A DNA stretch of 64,000 nt from JAGREO01 sp020446285 (GCA_041398005.1 JAWKVP010000009.1:62001-126000); one strand, 5' to 3'; numbered from the stretch's first letter, positions 34,835 through 46,664 are shown. A program made the numbers and translations. Notes: generated by a model from the sequence alone, not told the origin.

Positions 34835-35845
34835 GTGGCCGTGGAGGGAACCGTCGTCGAGGCGGACGATGATCTGAACCTGCCCGAATTGCCGGACCGC
34901 ACCGTGAAGGTGGCGGACACGTTCGGCTTCGAATCGGGGCTTGAGGTCGGCGCCTTCTCGACGCGCTCGGTCTATGTCCCGGACATCGACGAGACCTACC
35001 AGTTCGACCGGCCGACCACGCTGGCGATCCTCGCCGGCTTTCAGCATAACCGGCGGGTGATGATCCAGGGCTATCACGGCACCGGCAAGTCGACCCATAT
35101 CGAACAGGTCGCGGCACGCCTGAACTGGCCGTGCATCCGCGTCAATCTGGACAGCCATATCAGCCGTATCGATCTCATCGGCAAGGACGCCATCGTCCTG
35201 CGCGACGGCCAGCAGGTGACGGAATACAGGGAGGGCATCCTGCCCTGGTCGCTGCAACGGCCGGTGGCGCTGGTGTTCGACGAATACGATGCCGGCCGCC
35301 CGGACGTGATGTTCGTCATCCAGCGCGTGCTCGAGGCGCAGGGCCGCATGACCCTGCTCGACCAGAACAAGGTCATCCGCCCGCACCGCTCCTTCCGCCT
35401 GTTCGCCACCGCCAACACGGTGGGCCTCGGCGATACCTCGGGCCTCTATCACGGCACGCAGCAGATCAATCAGGGCCAGATGGACCGCTGGTCGGTTGTG
35501 ACCCAGCTCAACTATCTGCACCATGACGACGAGTGCAAGATCGTGCTCGCCAAATGCGCGTCGCTGGACAGCGCCGAAGGCCGCAAGCGGATCGATTCGA
35601 TGGTGCGGCTCGCCGATCTGACCCGCCGCGGCTTCATCGCCGGCGACATCTCCACGGTCATGTCGCCGCGCACGGTCATCACCTGGGCGGAGAACAACGA
35701 CATCTTCGAGGATCTGGCGTTTGCCTTCCGCGTGACCTTCCTCAACAAGTGCGACGAGGCCGAACGGCATATCATCGCCGAATATTATCAGCGCTGTTTC
35801 GGTACCGAATTGCCCGAATCGGTCGCCAGTCTGGTCCATGCCTGA
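34835..35845 (+). CDS. cobS: Aerobic cobaltochelatase subunit CobS
   Basis: 336-residue AAA+ ATPase that, with CobT and CobN, inserts cobalt into hydrogenobyrinic acid a,c-diamide in the aerobic B12 pathway. The start is a GTG at 34835, supported by AGGAG eight bases upstream. The Walker A motif GYHGTGKS, Walker B ALVFDEYDAGRPDV and LFATANTVGLGDTSGLYHGT are family hallmarks. It overlaps cobT by 8 bases. The CobN gene is not in the window. Confidence 0.97.
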   Translation: MAVEGTVVEADDDLNLPELPDRTVKVADTFGFESGLEVGAFSTRSVYVPDIDETYQFDRPTTLAILAGFQHNRRVMIQGYHGTGKSTHIEQVAARLNWPCIRVNLDSHISRIDLIGKDAIVLRDGQQVTEYREGILPWSLQRPVALVFDEYDAGRPDVMFVIQRVLEAQGRMTLLDQNKVIRPHRSFRLFATANTVGLGDTSGLYHGTQQINQGQMDRWSVVTQLNYLHHDDECKIVLAKCASLDSAEGRKRIDSMVRLADLTRRGFIAGDISTVMSPRTVITWAENNDIFEDLAFAFRVTFLNKCDEAERHIIAEYYQRCFGTELPESVASLVHA

Positions 35846-37703
35846 TCATCTGCACGATTTCGAACGGGCGGTCGCCAGCACGGCGCGGGCGATTTCCCGC
35901 GAGCGCACCCTCGAGGTCAGCTTTCGCGGGTCCGGCAAGCGCGGTTCCGGCAAGCAGCAATCGCCGGCAGCACAGGGCCCGGCAGCACAGGGCAGTGTGC
36001 TGCGCGTGGCACCGCCGCGTCAGGACTGGGCCGAACACGAGATCGCGCGGGTGCGTGGCGAGGCGGACAGCCATTCGCTCAGGCTGCGGCATCACGACAA
36101 TGCCACCCACAGGCGGTTCGCGCCGACGGGCGAAGTCGCGTCGCTGCTCTATGACGGGCTCGAACAGGTGCGTGTCGAGATGCTCGGCAGCCGCGACATG
36201 GCGGGACTCCGGGCCAATCTCGAACAGCTGTTCCAGACCCGCAGCGAGGGGACGGGAGCCGACCGCGACGGCAACATGGCCGAGATCGTCGAGCTCTACA
36301 TGCGCGAGAAGATGCTCGGCTACGAACTGTCGGAGAACCAGCGGGACCAGCTTTCCGCCTGGCGCGACTGGCTCGGCGAGCGTGTCGACGAGGTCATGCC
36401 CACACTCGAACAGGAACTGGCCAACCAGGATGCCTTCGCCCGCAAGGTCCGCGACCTGCTGAGCGATCTGGGGCTCGCGGAAGAGCTGGTCGATCACCCC
36501 GAGGACACCGATCCCAACGAGGAGGAGCAGGAGGACGATTCCTCCTCCGACGGACCGGCGGACACCACAGGGGAACAGGATACCGAGGCGGGCGAACAGG
36601 ACGCACAGGCGCAGGCCGATCAGGAATCGAGCGGCGAGGCGGGCGATGACGACATGTCCGCCGAGGCCGAGGCCGACGACAGCGCCGAACCCGGCGGCGA
36701 CAACGAGGAAAGCGACGACAGTGCGGTCAATCGCCCGAACCATGTGCCGCCCGGCGCGGAGCATCTGGCCTACCGCGTCTTCTCCAACCAGTTCGACGAG
36801 GTGGTGACGGTCGATGAACTGTGCGGCCCCTCGGAGCTTACCCGCCTGCGCGCCCAGCTCGATGCGACCCTCGCCCGCTTCGAGGGGATGATCGGCCGGA
36901 TCGCCAACCGCCTGCAGCGCAAGCTCATGGCGCAGCAGCAGCGTTCATGGCTGTTCGATCTCGATGAGGGGATCCTCGATTCCGCCAGACTGGCGCGTAT
37001 CGTCGCCAATCCCACCGTGCCGCTCTCCTACAAAATGGAACGGGAAACCGAGTTCCGCGATACGGTGGTAACACTCCTGATCGACAATTCCGGCTCGATG
37101 CGCGGGCGGCCGATCGCGGTGGCGGCGATGACGGCCGATATCCTCGCGCGCACGCTGGAACGCTGCGGCGTCAAGGTCGAGATCCTCGGTTTCACCACAA
37201 GGGCGTGGAAGGGCGGCCAGTCCCGCGAGACCTGGCTCAAGGCCGACAAGCCGGCCAATCCGGGCCGCCTCAATGACCTGCGTCATATCATCTACAAGCC
37301 GGCCGATGCCCCGTGGCGCCGTGCAAGGCGTTCACTCGGGCTCATGCTGCGGGAAGGCCTGCTCAAGGAGAACATCGACGGCGAGGCGATCCTCTGGGCC
37401 CATCAGCGTCTCCTCGGGCGGCCCGAACAGCGGCGGATCCTCATGGTGATCTCCGACGGCGCGCCGGTGGATGACAGCACGCTTTCGGCCAATCCGGGCA
37501 ATTATCTCGAAAAGCACCTGCGCGACACGATCGAATTCATCGAGACGCGCTCCGACGTCCAGCTCCTCGCCATCGGCATCGGCCACGATGTCACCCGCTA
37601 CTATCGCCGCGCGGTGACCATCAGCGACCCCGAACAGCTCGGCGGCACGGTCCTCAAGGAACTCTCGGCCCTCTTCGACGACGATCCACGAACGAACCGC
37701 TGA
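35838..37703 (+). CDS. cobT: Aerobic cobaltochelatase subunit CobT
   Basis: 621 residues. The partner of CobS, it forms the AAA/VWA motor of cobalt chelation. A strongly acidic low-complexity stretch (about residues 215-295, rich in Glu, Asp, Ser, Gly and Gln) separates the N-terminal helical part from a C-terminal von Willebrand A domain. The MIDAS motif of that domain is LIDNSGSMRG. The acidic linker is normal for CobT. Near the N-terminus there are two short tandem repeats (GSGKRGSGK and PAAQGPAAQG). Translation is coupled to cobS. Confidence 0.97.
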   Translation: MPDHLHDFERAVASTARAISRERTLEVSFRGSGKRGSGKQQSPAAQGPAAQGSVLRVAPPRQDWAEHEIARVRGEADSHSLRLRHHDNATHRRFAPTGEVASLLYDGLEQVRVEMLGSRDMAGLRANLEQLFQTRSEGTGADRDGNMAEIVELYMREKMLGYELSENQRDQLSAWRDWLGERVDEVMPTLEQELANQDAFARKVRDLLSDLGLAEELVDHPEDTDPNEEEQEDDSSSDGPADTTGEQDTEAGEQDAQAQADQESSGEAGDDDMSAEAEADDSAEPGGDNEESDDSAVNRPNHVPPGAEHLAYRVFSNQFDEVVTVDELCGPSELTRLRAQLDATLARFEGMIGRIANRLQRKLMAQQQRSWLFDLDEGILDSARLARIVANPTVPLSYKMERETEFRDTVVTLLIDNSGSMRGRPIAVAAMTADILARTLERCGVKVEILGFTTRAWKGGQSRETWLKADKPANPGRLNDLRHIIYKPADAPWRRARRSLGLMLREGLLKENIDGEAILWAHQRLLGRPEQRRILMVISDGAPVDDSTLSANPGNYLEKHLRDTIEFIETRSDVQLLAIGIGHDVTRYYRRAVTISDPEQLGGTVLKELSALFDDDPRTNR

Positions 37704-37901
37704 AGCCGACGGTGGCTGTGTGCCCCGGATTTCCGGCAGTCGAACCGGACTATTCCCCTGTTTCCAGATTCAAGGACCCCTGGATCATTCCCGGATTCCG
37801 CAATTGGCGTGCGGCCGTCAGAATTCCGAAAGCATCAAGCGGCCCTGGTTTTCGTGGAAACCGGGCGTTCGGGGCTAAAACTGGCCCGGCCCTTGAAAAA
37901 A

Positions 37902-37976
37902 TGGTGCCGCCAGAGAGAATTGAACTCTCGACCTCACCCTTACCAAGGGTGCGCTCTACCACTGAGCTACGGCGGC
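37902..37976 (-). tRNA. tRNA-Thr (GGT)
   Basis: Read on the minus strand, the 75 bases fold as a complete tRNA. The acceptor stem GCCGCC pairs with GGCGGC before the encoded CCA (37902-37904), with D arm AGCTCAGTGGTAGAGC, anticodon stem CACCC/GGGTG with loop TTGGTAA, and T arm GAGAGTTCAATTCTCTC. The anticodon GGT reads ACC/ACT threonine codons. A T-rich stretch follows directly after the CCA. Confidence 0.97.
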
Positions 37977-38045
37977 TGCGGGCGTGCTAATGCCATAGCG
38001 GCGGGGTATGTGCAAGTCCGGGATGCGGAAACGGGTGATGATGGC

Positions 38046-38249
38046 ATGACGGGAAAGATGGAGACGGGCGAGCGGGCGGAGGTGCTTGCGCGGCGGATGC
38101 GGGAGAATCTGCTCAAGCGCAAGGCGCAGGCGCGGGCGCGTGCCGGAGGCCGGCCATCCGGCTCGGAAGCCGCGGGCGACGGGGAAGCCGCGGGTTGCGA
38201 CGGGCCCGCAGGGAAGCAGCCTCTTGGATCGACCGGCGACGGATGCTAG
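38046..38249 (+). CDS. Small basic protein of the DUF2948 neighbourhood
   Basis: 67 residues. The N-terminal half ERAEVLARRMRENLLKRK with QARARA is a basic amphipathic helix followed by a low-complexity Gly/Ala tail. Short proteins with an LRENL-RRKAQAR core are familiar in alphaproteobacteria near murA, DUF2948 and UPF0262 genes, which fits this position 77 bases before the DUF2948 gene. The function is unknown. The ribosome site is weak, so the exact start is uncertain. Confidence 0.55.
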   Translation: MTGKMETGERAEVLARRMRENLLKRKAQARARAGGRPSGSEAAGDGEAAGCDGPAGKQPLGSTGDGC

Positions 38250-38326
38250 TCCATCGGCAGGGAGGAGGCCGGATGCCGGCGCGCCACCCGGATCACGGGG
38301 CGCCGGATCGCAGGACGGATGACGGC

Positions 38327-38869
38327 ATGAATGAGAGAATGCGGCTTCGTGCCGAGGATATCGAGGATCTGGCGGTGATCGCAGCCCTCCTGCAGGACGC
38401 ACGGCTGTCGCTCGCGGAGATGGTTTACGATCCGAAGGAGAACCGCTTTGCCGCCGCCTTCACGCGCTATCGCCGGGAACTCGGACACGATCCGGCGACC
38501 TGTGCGGGGTTGACGGAAATCTCCACGGCACTGGTGTTCGACTGCATCGACGAAGTCAAGCACCGGGGTCTCGATCCGGACAGTCCGACACAGGAATTCG
38601 CGCTTTTGACCATCGCCACGGAACCGGGCGAGACGTGGTTGTTCCATATCAATCTCATCTTCGAGGGCGATCGGGCGATCCAGCTGCGCAGCGACTGCAT
38701 CGATTGCCGGCTCGACGATTTCGGCGAGGCCCGCCGCAGCGTCAGCACGCCCTGCGATCACTTCGCCGCCCTGCTCGGTGCCGGAGCGTCAGCCGGGCGG
38801 CAGCAACATGGCGATGGCGCGGGCGGCGATGGCGAGACGGGCGGGCACGGTCCGGCGGAACGGCCATGA
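38327..38869 (+). CDS. DUF2948 family protein
   Basis: 180 residues. The opening MRLRAEDIEDLAVIAALLQDARLSLAEMVYDPKENRFA is characteristic of DUF2948, a family of unknown function that in alphaproteobacteria lies between murA and hisD. The end diverges into a Gly/Gln-rich tail. Its TGA overlaps the start of the UPF0262 gene (ATGA). hisD, normally next, is missing between the two here. Confidence 0.85.
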   Translation: MNERMRLRAEDIEDLAVIAALLQDARLSLAEMVYDPKENRFAAAFTRYRRELGHDPATCAGLTEISTALVFDCIDEVKHRGLDPDSPTQEFALLTIATEPGETWLFHINLIFEGDRAIQLRSDCIDCRLDDFGEARRSVSTPCDHFAALLGAGASAGRQQHGDGAGGDGETGGHGPAERP

Positions 38870-39369
38870 GCGAAGCGCTCGCGGGAAGCGCAACGGCGAG
38901 AATCGGCTCGATCCGGCTCGACGAGGGCTCCATCGTGCGCTGGAATCCGGAGATCGAGCATGAGCGCGACGTCGCCATCTTCGATCTGCTCGAGGACAAT
39001 CATTTCGCCGTCAATGGCGGGCCGGACGGGCCCTTTGAAGTCCTGCTCTCGCTGCGCGACGCGACGGTGATCATGGACGTCACCGGAACGGTGGCGGCGG
39101 ACGGGTCCGGGAACCGGGCGGAAATCTCCCTGTCGGTGCGTCCGCTCAGACGCATCATCAAGGACTATTTCATGATCTGCGAAACCTATCTCGACGCCAT
39201 CAAGGGGGCGACGCCGAGCCGGATCGAGGCGCTCGACATGGCAAGGCGAGGCCTGCACAACGAAGGGGCGGAAATGCTGAAGGACGGGTTATCCGGCAAG
39301 GTCGAGATCGACGACAACACGGCGCGACGCCTGTTCACACTCGTCTGCGTACTGCATCTGCGCGGCTGA
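38866..39369 (+). CDS. UPF0262 family protein
   Basis: 167 residues from the ATG at 38866. Recognisable family blocks are the N-terminal RWNPEIEHERDVAIFDLLEDN, the middle SVRPLRRIIKDYFMICETYLDAI and the C-terminal IDDNTARRLFTLVCVLHLRG. The family is alphaproteobacterial and uncharacterised, and is typically found with a low-molecular-weight phosphatase gene, as here (13 bases downstream). Confidence 0.9.
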   Translation: MSEALAGSATARIGSIRLDEGSIVRWNPEIEHERDVAIFDLLEDNHFAVNGGPDGPFEVLLSLRDATVIMDVTGTVAADGSGNRAEISLSVRPLRRIIKDYFMICETYLDAIKGATPSRIEALDMARRGLHNEGAEMLKDGLSGKVEIDDNTARRLFTLVCVLHLRG

Positions 39370-39382
39370 GAGGGGCGCCGTC

Positions 39383-39829
39383 ATGGACGAGCTTCCCGGC
39401 AGCGTGCTCTTTGCCTGCACCGTGAACCAGATCCGCTCTCCCATGGCCGAGGCGATGCTCAAGTTCGTGCATGGCCGGCGGGTCTTCGTGCAGAGCGCCG
39501 GTGTGCGCCCCGGCGATGCGGTCGACGGATTTGCCGTTGCGGTCATGGACGAGATGGGTCTCGACATTTCCACACACATTCCCCGTTCGTTCGATGCGCT
39601 GGACGACGATTTTTTCGATCTGGTCATATCCCTCTCGCCGGAAGCCCAGCATCGCGCGGTCGAACTGACCCGGCACTCGCATTGCGAGATCGAGTTCTGG
39701 CCGACGATGGATCCGAGCCTCGCGCAGGGAACCCGGGAGCAAAGGCTCGAAGTCTACCGGGATCTGCGCGACGAGCTCTACCGGCGGATCACCGAGCGCT
39801 TCCGCCCGCAACAGGCGCCCAGGGTCTGA
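39383..39829 (+). CDS. Low-molecular-weight protein tyrosine phosphatase family protein
   Basis: 148 residues. The phosphate-binding loop C-x5-R-S is FACTVNQIRS near residue 12, and the general-acid loop is WPTMDPS. The protein is compact and standard-sized for the LMW-PTP/arsenate-reductase fold. The loop has asparagine and glutamine where classical phosphatases have CLGNICR, the form usual in this UPF0262-linked alphaproteobacterial subgroup. Substrate unknown. Confidence 0.9.
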   Translation: MDELPGSVLFACTVNQIRSPMAEAMLKFVHGRRVFVQSAGVRPGDAVDGFAVAVMDEMGLDISTHIPRSFDALDDDFFDLVISLSPEAQHRAVELTRHSHCEIEFWPTMDPSLAQGTREQRLEVYRDLRDELYRRITERFRPQQAPRV

Positions 39830-39995
39830 CCCGCCCTGCCGGCAGCGCCTAGCATACATGGATGCCGGATCACGAAACCCGCATATTTACTGACATTTGA
39901 CTTTGGAATCGCCGGTCGGCGGTCATCCAGCCGATGCTTGTCTTGCCCGCGGTTTATGGCATACCTCGAAGACAACAATGATAACGGAGGTTCCC

Positions 39996-41006
39996 ATGCC
40001 CAGAACAGGCCTGTTGCGGCTGTCGATGCTTGCGGCGAGTCTCGTGCCTGTCGCCGCCTCGGCGGAAACGACGATCGTCGTCTCGAGCTGGGCTCCGCCG
40101 ACCCACACGATCAATGCCAATGTCTGGCCGGCATGGGCCGGGATGGTGGAGAAGGCCACCGGCGGCCGCGTCCGTGTGAAGATCGAATACGGCCTCGCAC
40201 CGCCACCCGCGCAGTTCGACATCATCCTCGACGGCGCCGCCGACGCGACATGGATGTTTCATGGCTACAATCCGGGCCGTTTCGTCGCCACCCAGCTCGT
40301 CGAGCTGCCGGGCAACACCGGCGGCGCGGAAGCGGTTTCGGCCGCCTACTGGCAGGTGCACGAACGCTATCTGTCGGCGGCGGACGAACATCGCGGCGTC
40401 AAGCTCATCGGCCTGACCGCACACGGCCCCGGCCATCTGCACACCCGCGAGCCGATCAAAGCACTCGATGAGGTCGAGGGGCTCAAGATCCGTGTCGGCG
40501 GCGGCGTTTCCAGCGACATCGCCGAACGCCTTGGCATCATCGGGGTGAATGTCCCGGCTCCGCAGGTCTACGAGACCGTCGCTTCCGGTGTCGCCGACGG
40601 CGTCCTGATGCCGATGGAGACCAAACAGAGCTTCCGGCTGGCGGAAGTCGCCCCCTACACCCTCGAACTGCCCGGCGGCTTCTACAACGGAAGCTTCGCG
40701 TTCATCATGAACCAGGACACGTTCGACAGCCTTTCGCCCGAGGATCAGGAAGCGCTCATGAGCGTTTCCGGCATCGAACTGTCGAAGCTCGCCGGCCGCG
40801 CCTGGGAAAAGGCCGACGAGGAGGGTGTCGAATTCGCGATCGGCGAAGGCAACACCTTCACGCTGGCCGATGAGGCCGTCATCGCCGAATTCAGGGACAG
40901 GACCGAGGACATACGGCAGACCGTCATCGAGCGGATCGACGGTCTCGGCATCGACGCCGGGGCGGCTCTCGCCGACCTGCAGGCGCTTTCGGCCCAACCC
41001 GACTGA
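39996..41006 (+). CDS. TRAP transporter substrate-binding protein (DctP family)
   Basis: 336 residues from the ATG at 39996, preceded by GGAGG. A 23-residue signal peptide ends ASA-E, followed by the mature receptor: VSSWAPPTHTIN at the N-terminus, then the DctP-type EVEGLKIRVGG block and PQVYETVASGVADGVLMPMET. It captures an organic acid, unknown here, for the two membrane subunits encoded next. Its TGA overlaps the ATG of the DctQ-like gene. A crotonase-fold gene follows the operon. Confidence 0.93.
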   Translation: MPRTGLLRLSMLAASLVPVAASAETTIVVSSWAPPTHTINANVWPAWAGMVEKATGGRVRVKIEYGLAPPPAQFDIILDGAADATWMFHGYNPGRFVATQLVELPGNTGGAEAVSAAYWQVHERYLSAADEHRGVKLIGLTAHGPGHLHTREPIKALDEVEGLKIRVGGGVSSDIAERLGIIGVNVPAPQVYETVASGVADGVLMPMETKQSFRLAEVAPYTLELPGGFYNGSFAFIMNQDTFDSLSPEDQEALMSVSGIELSKLAGRAWEKADEEGVEFAIGEGNTFTLADEAVIAEFRDRTEDIRQTVIERIDGLGIDAGAALADLQALSAQPD

Positions 41007-41518
41007 TGGCGAACGGAAGCGATGGCCGGGCCGTTCATCTGACGACCCGGCTGCTGCGGACGATCTCGGCGACCACCCTGTTCTGCCTGATGCTCCTCAC
41101 CTGCATCGACGTGGCCGGCCGTTATCTGTTCGACCACCCGATCCAGGGCGCCACCGAGCTTACCATGATGGGCATGGGACTCATGGTCTTTTCCGCCCTG
41201 CCCGTCGTCACCCTCAATGGCAGCCATGTCACCGTGGACCTGTTCGACCCGTTCCTTTCCCGAACGGCCGGACGTCTGCGTGATCTCCTCACCGGCCTCG
41301 TCAGCGCGTTCGTCCTGACGGTGATCGCCTGGCGGGTCGGGATCCTCGCCGAACGGGCCCACGGTTACGGCGACATGACCCCCTATCTGCGCATTCCCCG
41401 CTGGCCGCTCGTCGCAACCATCGCATTCATGTCAGCCCTTGCCGCCATCGCCGCGCTGCTCGGATCCCTGCACCGTTGGCGGCACACGGCGGACGCGCGT
41501 CCGCGGGAAACGGCCTGA
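41006..41518 (+). CDS. TRAP transporter small permease (DctQ family)
   Basis: 170 residues with four predicted membrane helices (for example ISATTLFCLMLLTCIDVAGRYLF and ELTMMGMGLMVFSALPVV). This is the small-subunit architecture; DctQ is thought to scaffold the large subunit and the receptor. It is coupled to the receptor gene by a TGATG overlap and lies 3 bases before the large subunit. Confidence 0.9.
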   Translation: MANGSDGRAVHLTTRLLRTISATTLFCLMLLTCIDVAGRYLFDHPIQGATELTMMGMGLMVFSALPVVTLNGSHVTVDLFDPFLSRTAGRLRDLLTGLVSAFVLTVIAWRVGILAERAHGYGDMTPYLRIPRWPLVATIAFMSALAAIAALLGSLHRWRHTADARPRETA

Positions 41519-41521
41519 GCC

Positions 41522-42817
41522 ATGCTCGCCTCCGCGATCGGGCTCGCCGCCGTCCTGCTGCTCGCCTTCCTCGGACTGCCCATAGCGTTTTCCATGGGCC
41601 TTGTCGGGGTCGCGGGCTTCGCCCTGCTCTCCAACATGACCGGCGCGCTCGGCATGGCCGCCCGGCTCACCGTTGACACGGCGCAGAACTACGGGCTTTC
41701 CGTCATTCCGCTGTTCATTCTCATGGGCACCTTCGTCAATCGCGCCGGGCTCGCCTCGGAACTCTACGCGGCCTCCAACGCCTTTCTCGGCCATCGAAGA
41801 GGCGGGCTTGCCATGGCCACCGTGGTTGCCTGCGGCGGCTTCAGCGCGATCTGCGGCAGCTCGCTCGCGACAGCCGCAACCATGTCGAAGGTGGCGATGC
41901 CGCCCATGCGCCGATTTGGCTACAGCGACAGCCTCGCCACCGCCTCGATCGCCGCCGGCGGTACGCTCGGCATACTCATTCCGCCATCGGTCGTTCTCGT
42001 GATCTACGGCATCCTGACGGAACAGAGCATCGGCAAGCTCTTCATCGCCGGCATCCTGCCGGGACTTCTCGGCATCCTTCTCTATCTTCTCGCCGTCCGC
42101 TTCACCGTCTGGCGCGATCCGGCGTCCGGACCGGCCGGCGAGCGCGCCGGGACTGCCCGAAGGCTGAGCTCCCTGCGCAATTCATGGGCGACACTGTCGC
42201 TCTTTCTCGTCGTCATCGGCGGCATCTATGGCGGCGTGTTCACGCCCACCGAGGCTGCGGGCGTGGGTGCCGGCGGGGCGTTGCTGATCGCACTGGTCCG
42301 CCGGCGCATGACCCTTGCCGATCTCGCCACCTGCCTGGTCGAGGCGGTCGAGACCAGCGTCAGCCTGTTCGCCATCCTCATCGGCGCGCTGCTCTTTTCC
42401 AACTTCGTCAACCGCGCCGGCCTGCCCGACGGACTGCTCGGCCTCGTCACCGGCTTCGACCTCACGCCCATGGGTGTGATCGTCGCGATCCTGCTCGTCT
42501 ATATCCTCCTCGGCTGCGTCTTCGAGAGCCTGTCGATGATGCTGCTCACCGTGCCGATCTTCTATCCGCTGGTCGAAAGCCTCGGCTTCGACCTGATCTG
42601 GTTCGGCATCATCGTCGTCGTCGTCACCGAAATCAGCCTCATCACCCCGCCCGTCGGCCTCAATGTCTTCGTCCTGCGCGGCGTGCTTGGCGACGTCTCG
42701 ACGGGAACCATCTTCAGGGGCGTCACCCCCTTCTGGATCGCCGACATCCTCCGCCTCGCCATTCTTGTCGGTATCCCGGCGATCTCGCTCTTCCTGCCAT
42801 CGCTCATGGGCTCCTGA
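41522..42817 (+). CDS. TRAP transporter large permease (DctM family)
   Basis: 431 residues with about twelve hydrophobic spans. This is the sodium-coupled transport subunit. The family signatures GGFSAICGSSLATAATM and GGTLGILIPPSVVLVIYGILTEQSIG are clear, as is ITPPVGLNVFVLRG near the end. Length and motifs are complete. It is last in the TRAP operon. Confidence 0.95.
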   Translation: MLASAIGLAAVLLLAFLGLPIAFSMGLVGVAGFALLSNMTGALGMAARLTVDTAQNYGLSVIPLFILMGTFVNRAGLASELYAASNAFLGHRRGGLAMATVVACGGFSAICGSSLATAATMSKVAMPPMRRFGYSDSLATASIAAGGTLGILIPPSVVLVIYGILTEQSIGKLFIAGILPGLLGILLYLLAVRFTVWRDPASGPAGERAGTARRLSSLRNSWATLSLFLVVIGGIYGGVFTPTEAAGVGAGGALLIALVRRRMTLADLATCLVEAVETSVSLFAILIGALLFSNFVNRAGLPDGLLGLVTGFDLTPMGVIVAILLVYILLGCVFESLSMMLLTVPIFYPLVESLGFDLIWFGIIVVVVTEISLITPPVGLNVFVLRGVLGDVSTGTIFRGVTPFWIADILRLAILVGIPAISLFLPSLMGS

Positions 42818-42908
42818 ACGCGGCGGCGCGGTCCATTTGTCGCCATGCCGTTGACGGCGGCGGCTGCCGCTGCTTTCGACGAAGACAGTTGCCAATCGCG
42901 AGCCAGGC

Positions 42909-43694
42909 ATGACCGAAAACATACTCCTTGAACGTGACGGAGCGATCGCCCGGATCACCTTCAACAATCCCGAAAAGCGCAACGCCATGTCGCTGGAGAT
43001 GTGGCAGGGACTGGTTTGCGCGCTCGATGAGCTGGCGCAAGCCGATGATCTGCGCGTGGTCATCCTTTGCGGCGCCGGCGGCAAGGCGTTCGTCTCGGGC
43101 GCCGACATCTCGAAATTCGAGACCGAGCGCGCATCCGCCGATGCGGTCGAACTCTACGAGAAGGTGACGGAGGAGGCACAGGAGCGGCTTGCCGGATTTC
43201 CGCTGCCGACGATCGCGCAGATCGACGGATGGTGCGTCGGTGGCGGCGTCGCCATCGCCCTTGCCTGCGATCTCCGCGTCTGTGGCGAGAGCTCGCGCTT
43301 CGCCATTCCCGCGGCCCGCCTCGGCGTCGGCTACGGCTTCAACGGCGTGAAACGCCTCGTCGAACTGGTCGGCCCGTCCGTGGCGCGGGAGATCTTCTAC
43401 ACCGCCGGCCGCATCGATGCCCCGCAGGCACTGCGCATCGGCCTCGTCAACCGCGTCGTCGAGGACGGGAATGTCGCCGCAAGCGTCCTGGAACTCGCCT
43501 CCACCATCGCCGCCAACGCGCCTTTGACGGTCCGCTCGATCAAGACGATGGTCGCCCAGAGCCTGCTCGATGCCGATGGACGCGATCCGGCCTTCTGTGC
43601 AAAACTCGTATCCGGGTGTTTCGCCAGCGAGGACTATGCCGAAGGCCGCCGCGCTTTCCTCGAAAAGCGCGAACCCGTATTCAGGGGACGTTGA
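42909..43694 (+). CDS. Enoyl-CoA hydratase/isomerase (crotonase) family protein lacking the hydratase glutamates
   Basis: 261 residues with a clear crotonase fold: the oxyanion-hole motifs GGKAFVSGADISKF and GWCVGGGVAIALACDLRV. The two glutamates that define 2-enoyl-CoA hydratases are replaced: A115 in GGGVAIAL (GGGCEL in the rat enzyme) and A135 in IPAARLG (QPEILLG), spaced 20 residues apart as expected. Hydration of crotonyl-CoA is therefore unlikely. Another crotonase-type reaction (isomerase, hydrolase, decarboxylase) or a lost activity is more probable. It follows the TRAP operon by 91 bases and may act on the imported acid as a CoA thioester (inference). Confidence 0.88.
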   Translation: MTENILLERDGAIARITFNNPEKRNAMSLEMWQGLVCALDELAQADDLRVVILCGAGGKAFVSGADISKFETERASADAVELYEKVTEEAQERLAGFPLPTIAQIDGWCVGGGVAIALACDLRVCGESSRFAIPAARLGVGYGFNGVKRLVELVGPSVAREIFYTAGRIDAPQALRIGLVNRVVEDGNVAASVLELASTIAANAPLTVRSIKTMVAQSLLDADGRDPAFCAKLVSGCFASEDYAEGRRAFLEKREPVFRGR

Positions 43695-43840
43695 CAGCGT
43701 GTCGGCGGAGGTTCGACCGTCATGCCGGCGGCGACCCGATGCAGGACATCCCGCGTCCACGCATGGGACATGCCACCACCTTTGCCACCCGCAGCGAGCG
43801 GCCTATAGATGCAGCCGCACCTTCGTGGTTTTCAGACATC

Positions 43841-43859
43841 AGGAGAGAGGAGATACGCC

Positions 43860-43862
<3 letters not shown>
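43841..43862 (+). promoter_or_regulatory. Ribosome-binding site deciding a TTG start for acnA
   Basis: AGGAGAGAGGAG (43841-43852) lies seven bases before a TTG at 43860. Translation from this TTG gives the usual aconitase N-terminus, whereas the upstream ATG at 43809 has no ribosome site and adds 17 unfamiliar residues. Confidence 0.8.
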
Positions 43863-46550
<2,688 letters not shown>

Positions 46551-46588
46551 ATGACGCCCGGACGGCCGCTTTCAAGCTGCGGCGAGAG

Positions 46589-46652
46589 CGGAGGAGCACA
46601 AGCTCCGACTAGCGACCGACCGGGAGTGCCGCCTGCGTGGCGCCTGAACGCA
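46589..46652. repeat. REP-like repeat, copy 1
   Basis: A unit of about 64 bases nearly identical to a second copy 12 bases further on. Both share the core AGCTCCGACTAGCGACCGAC and end with CCTGCGTGGCGCCTGAACGCA. This copy and the bases after it form a perfect 11-bp hairpin (46628-46638 with 46648-46658), and GAGC/GCTC flank a small loop near its start. A palindromic, intergenic, post-terminal position is typical of REP/BIME elements. Confidence 0.8.
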
Positions 46653-46664
46653 GGCGGCAAACTC

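Noticed and set aside
34628..35839. Minus-strand reading of 403 codons opposite cobS, and a plus-strand one opposite icd (33340-34761)
   Set aside because: Both are shadows of well-supported genes on the other strand and show no recognisable domain.
37902..37976. tRNA-Thr as an integration site for a genomic island
   Set aside because: No integrase, no partial tRNA repeat and no compositional shift were seen on either side.
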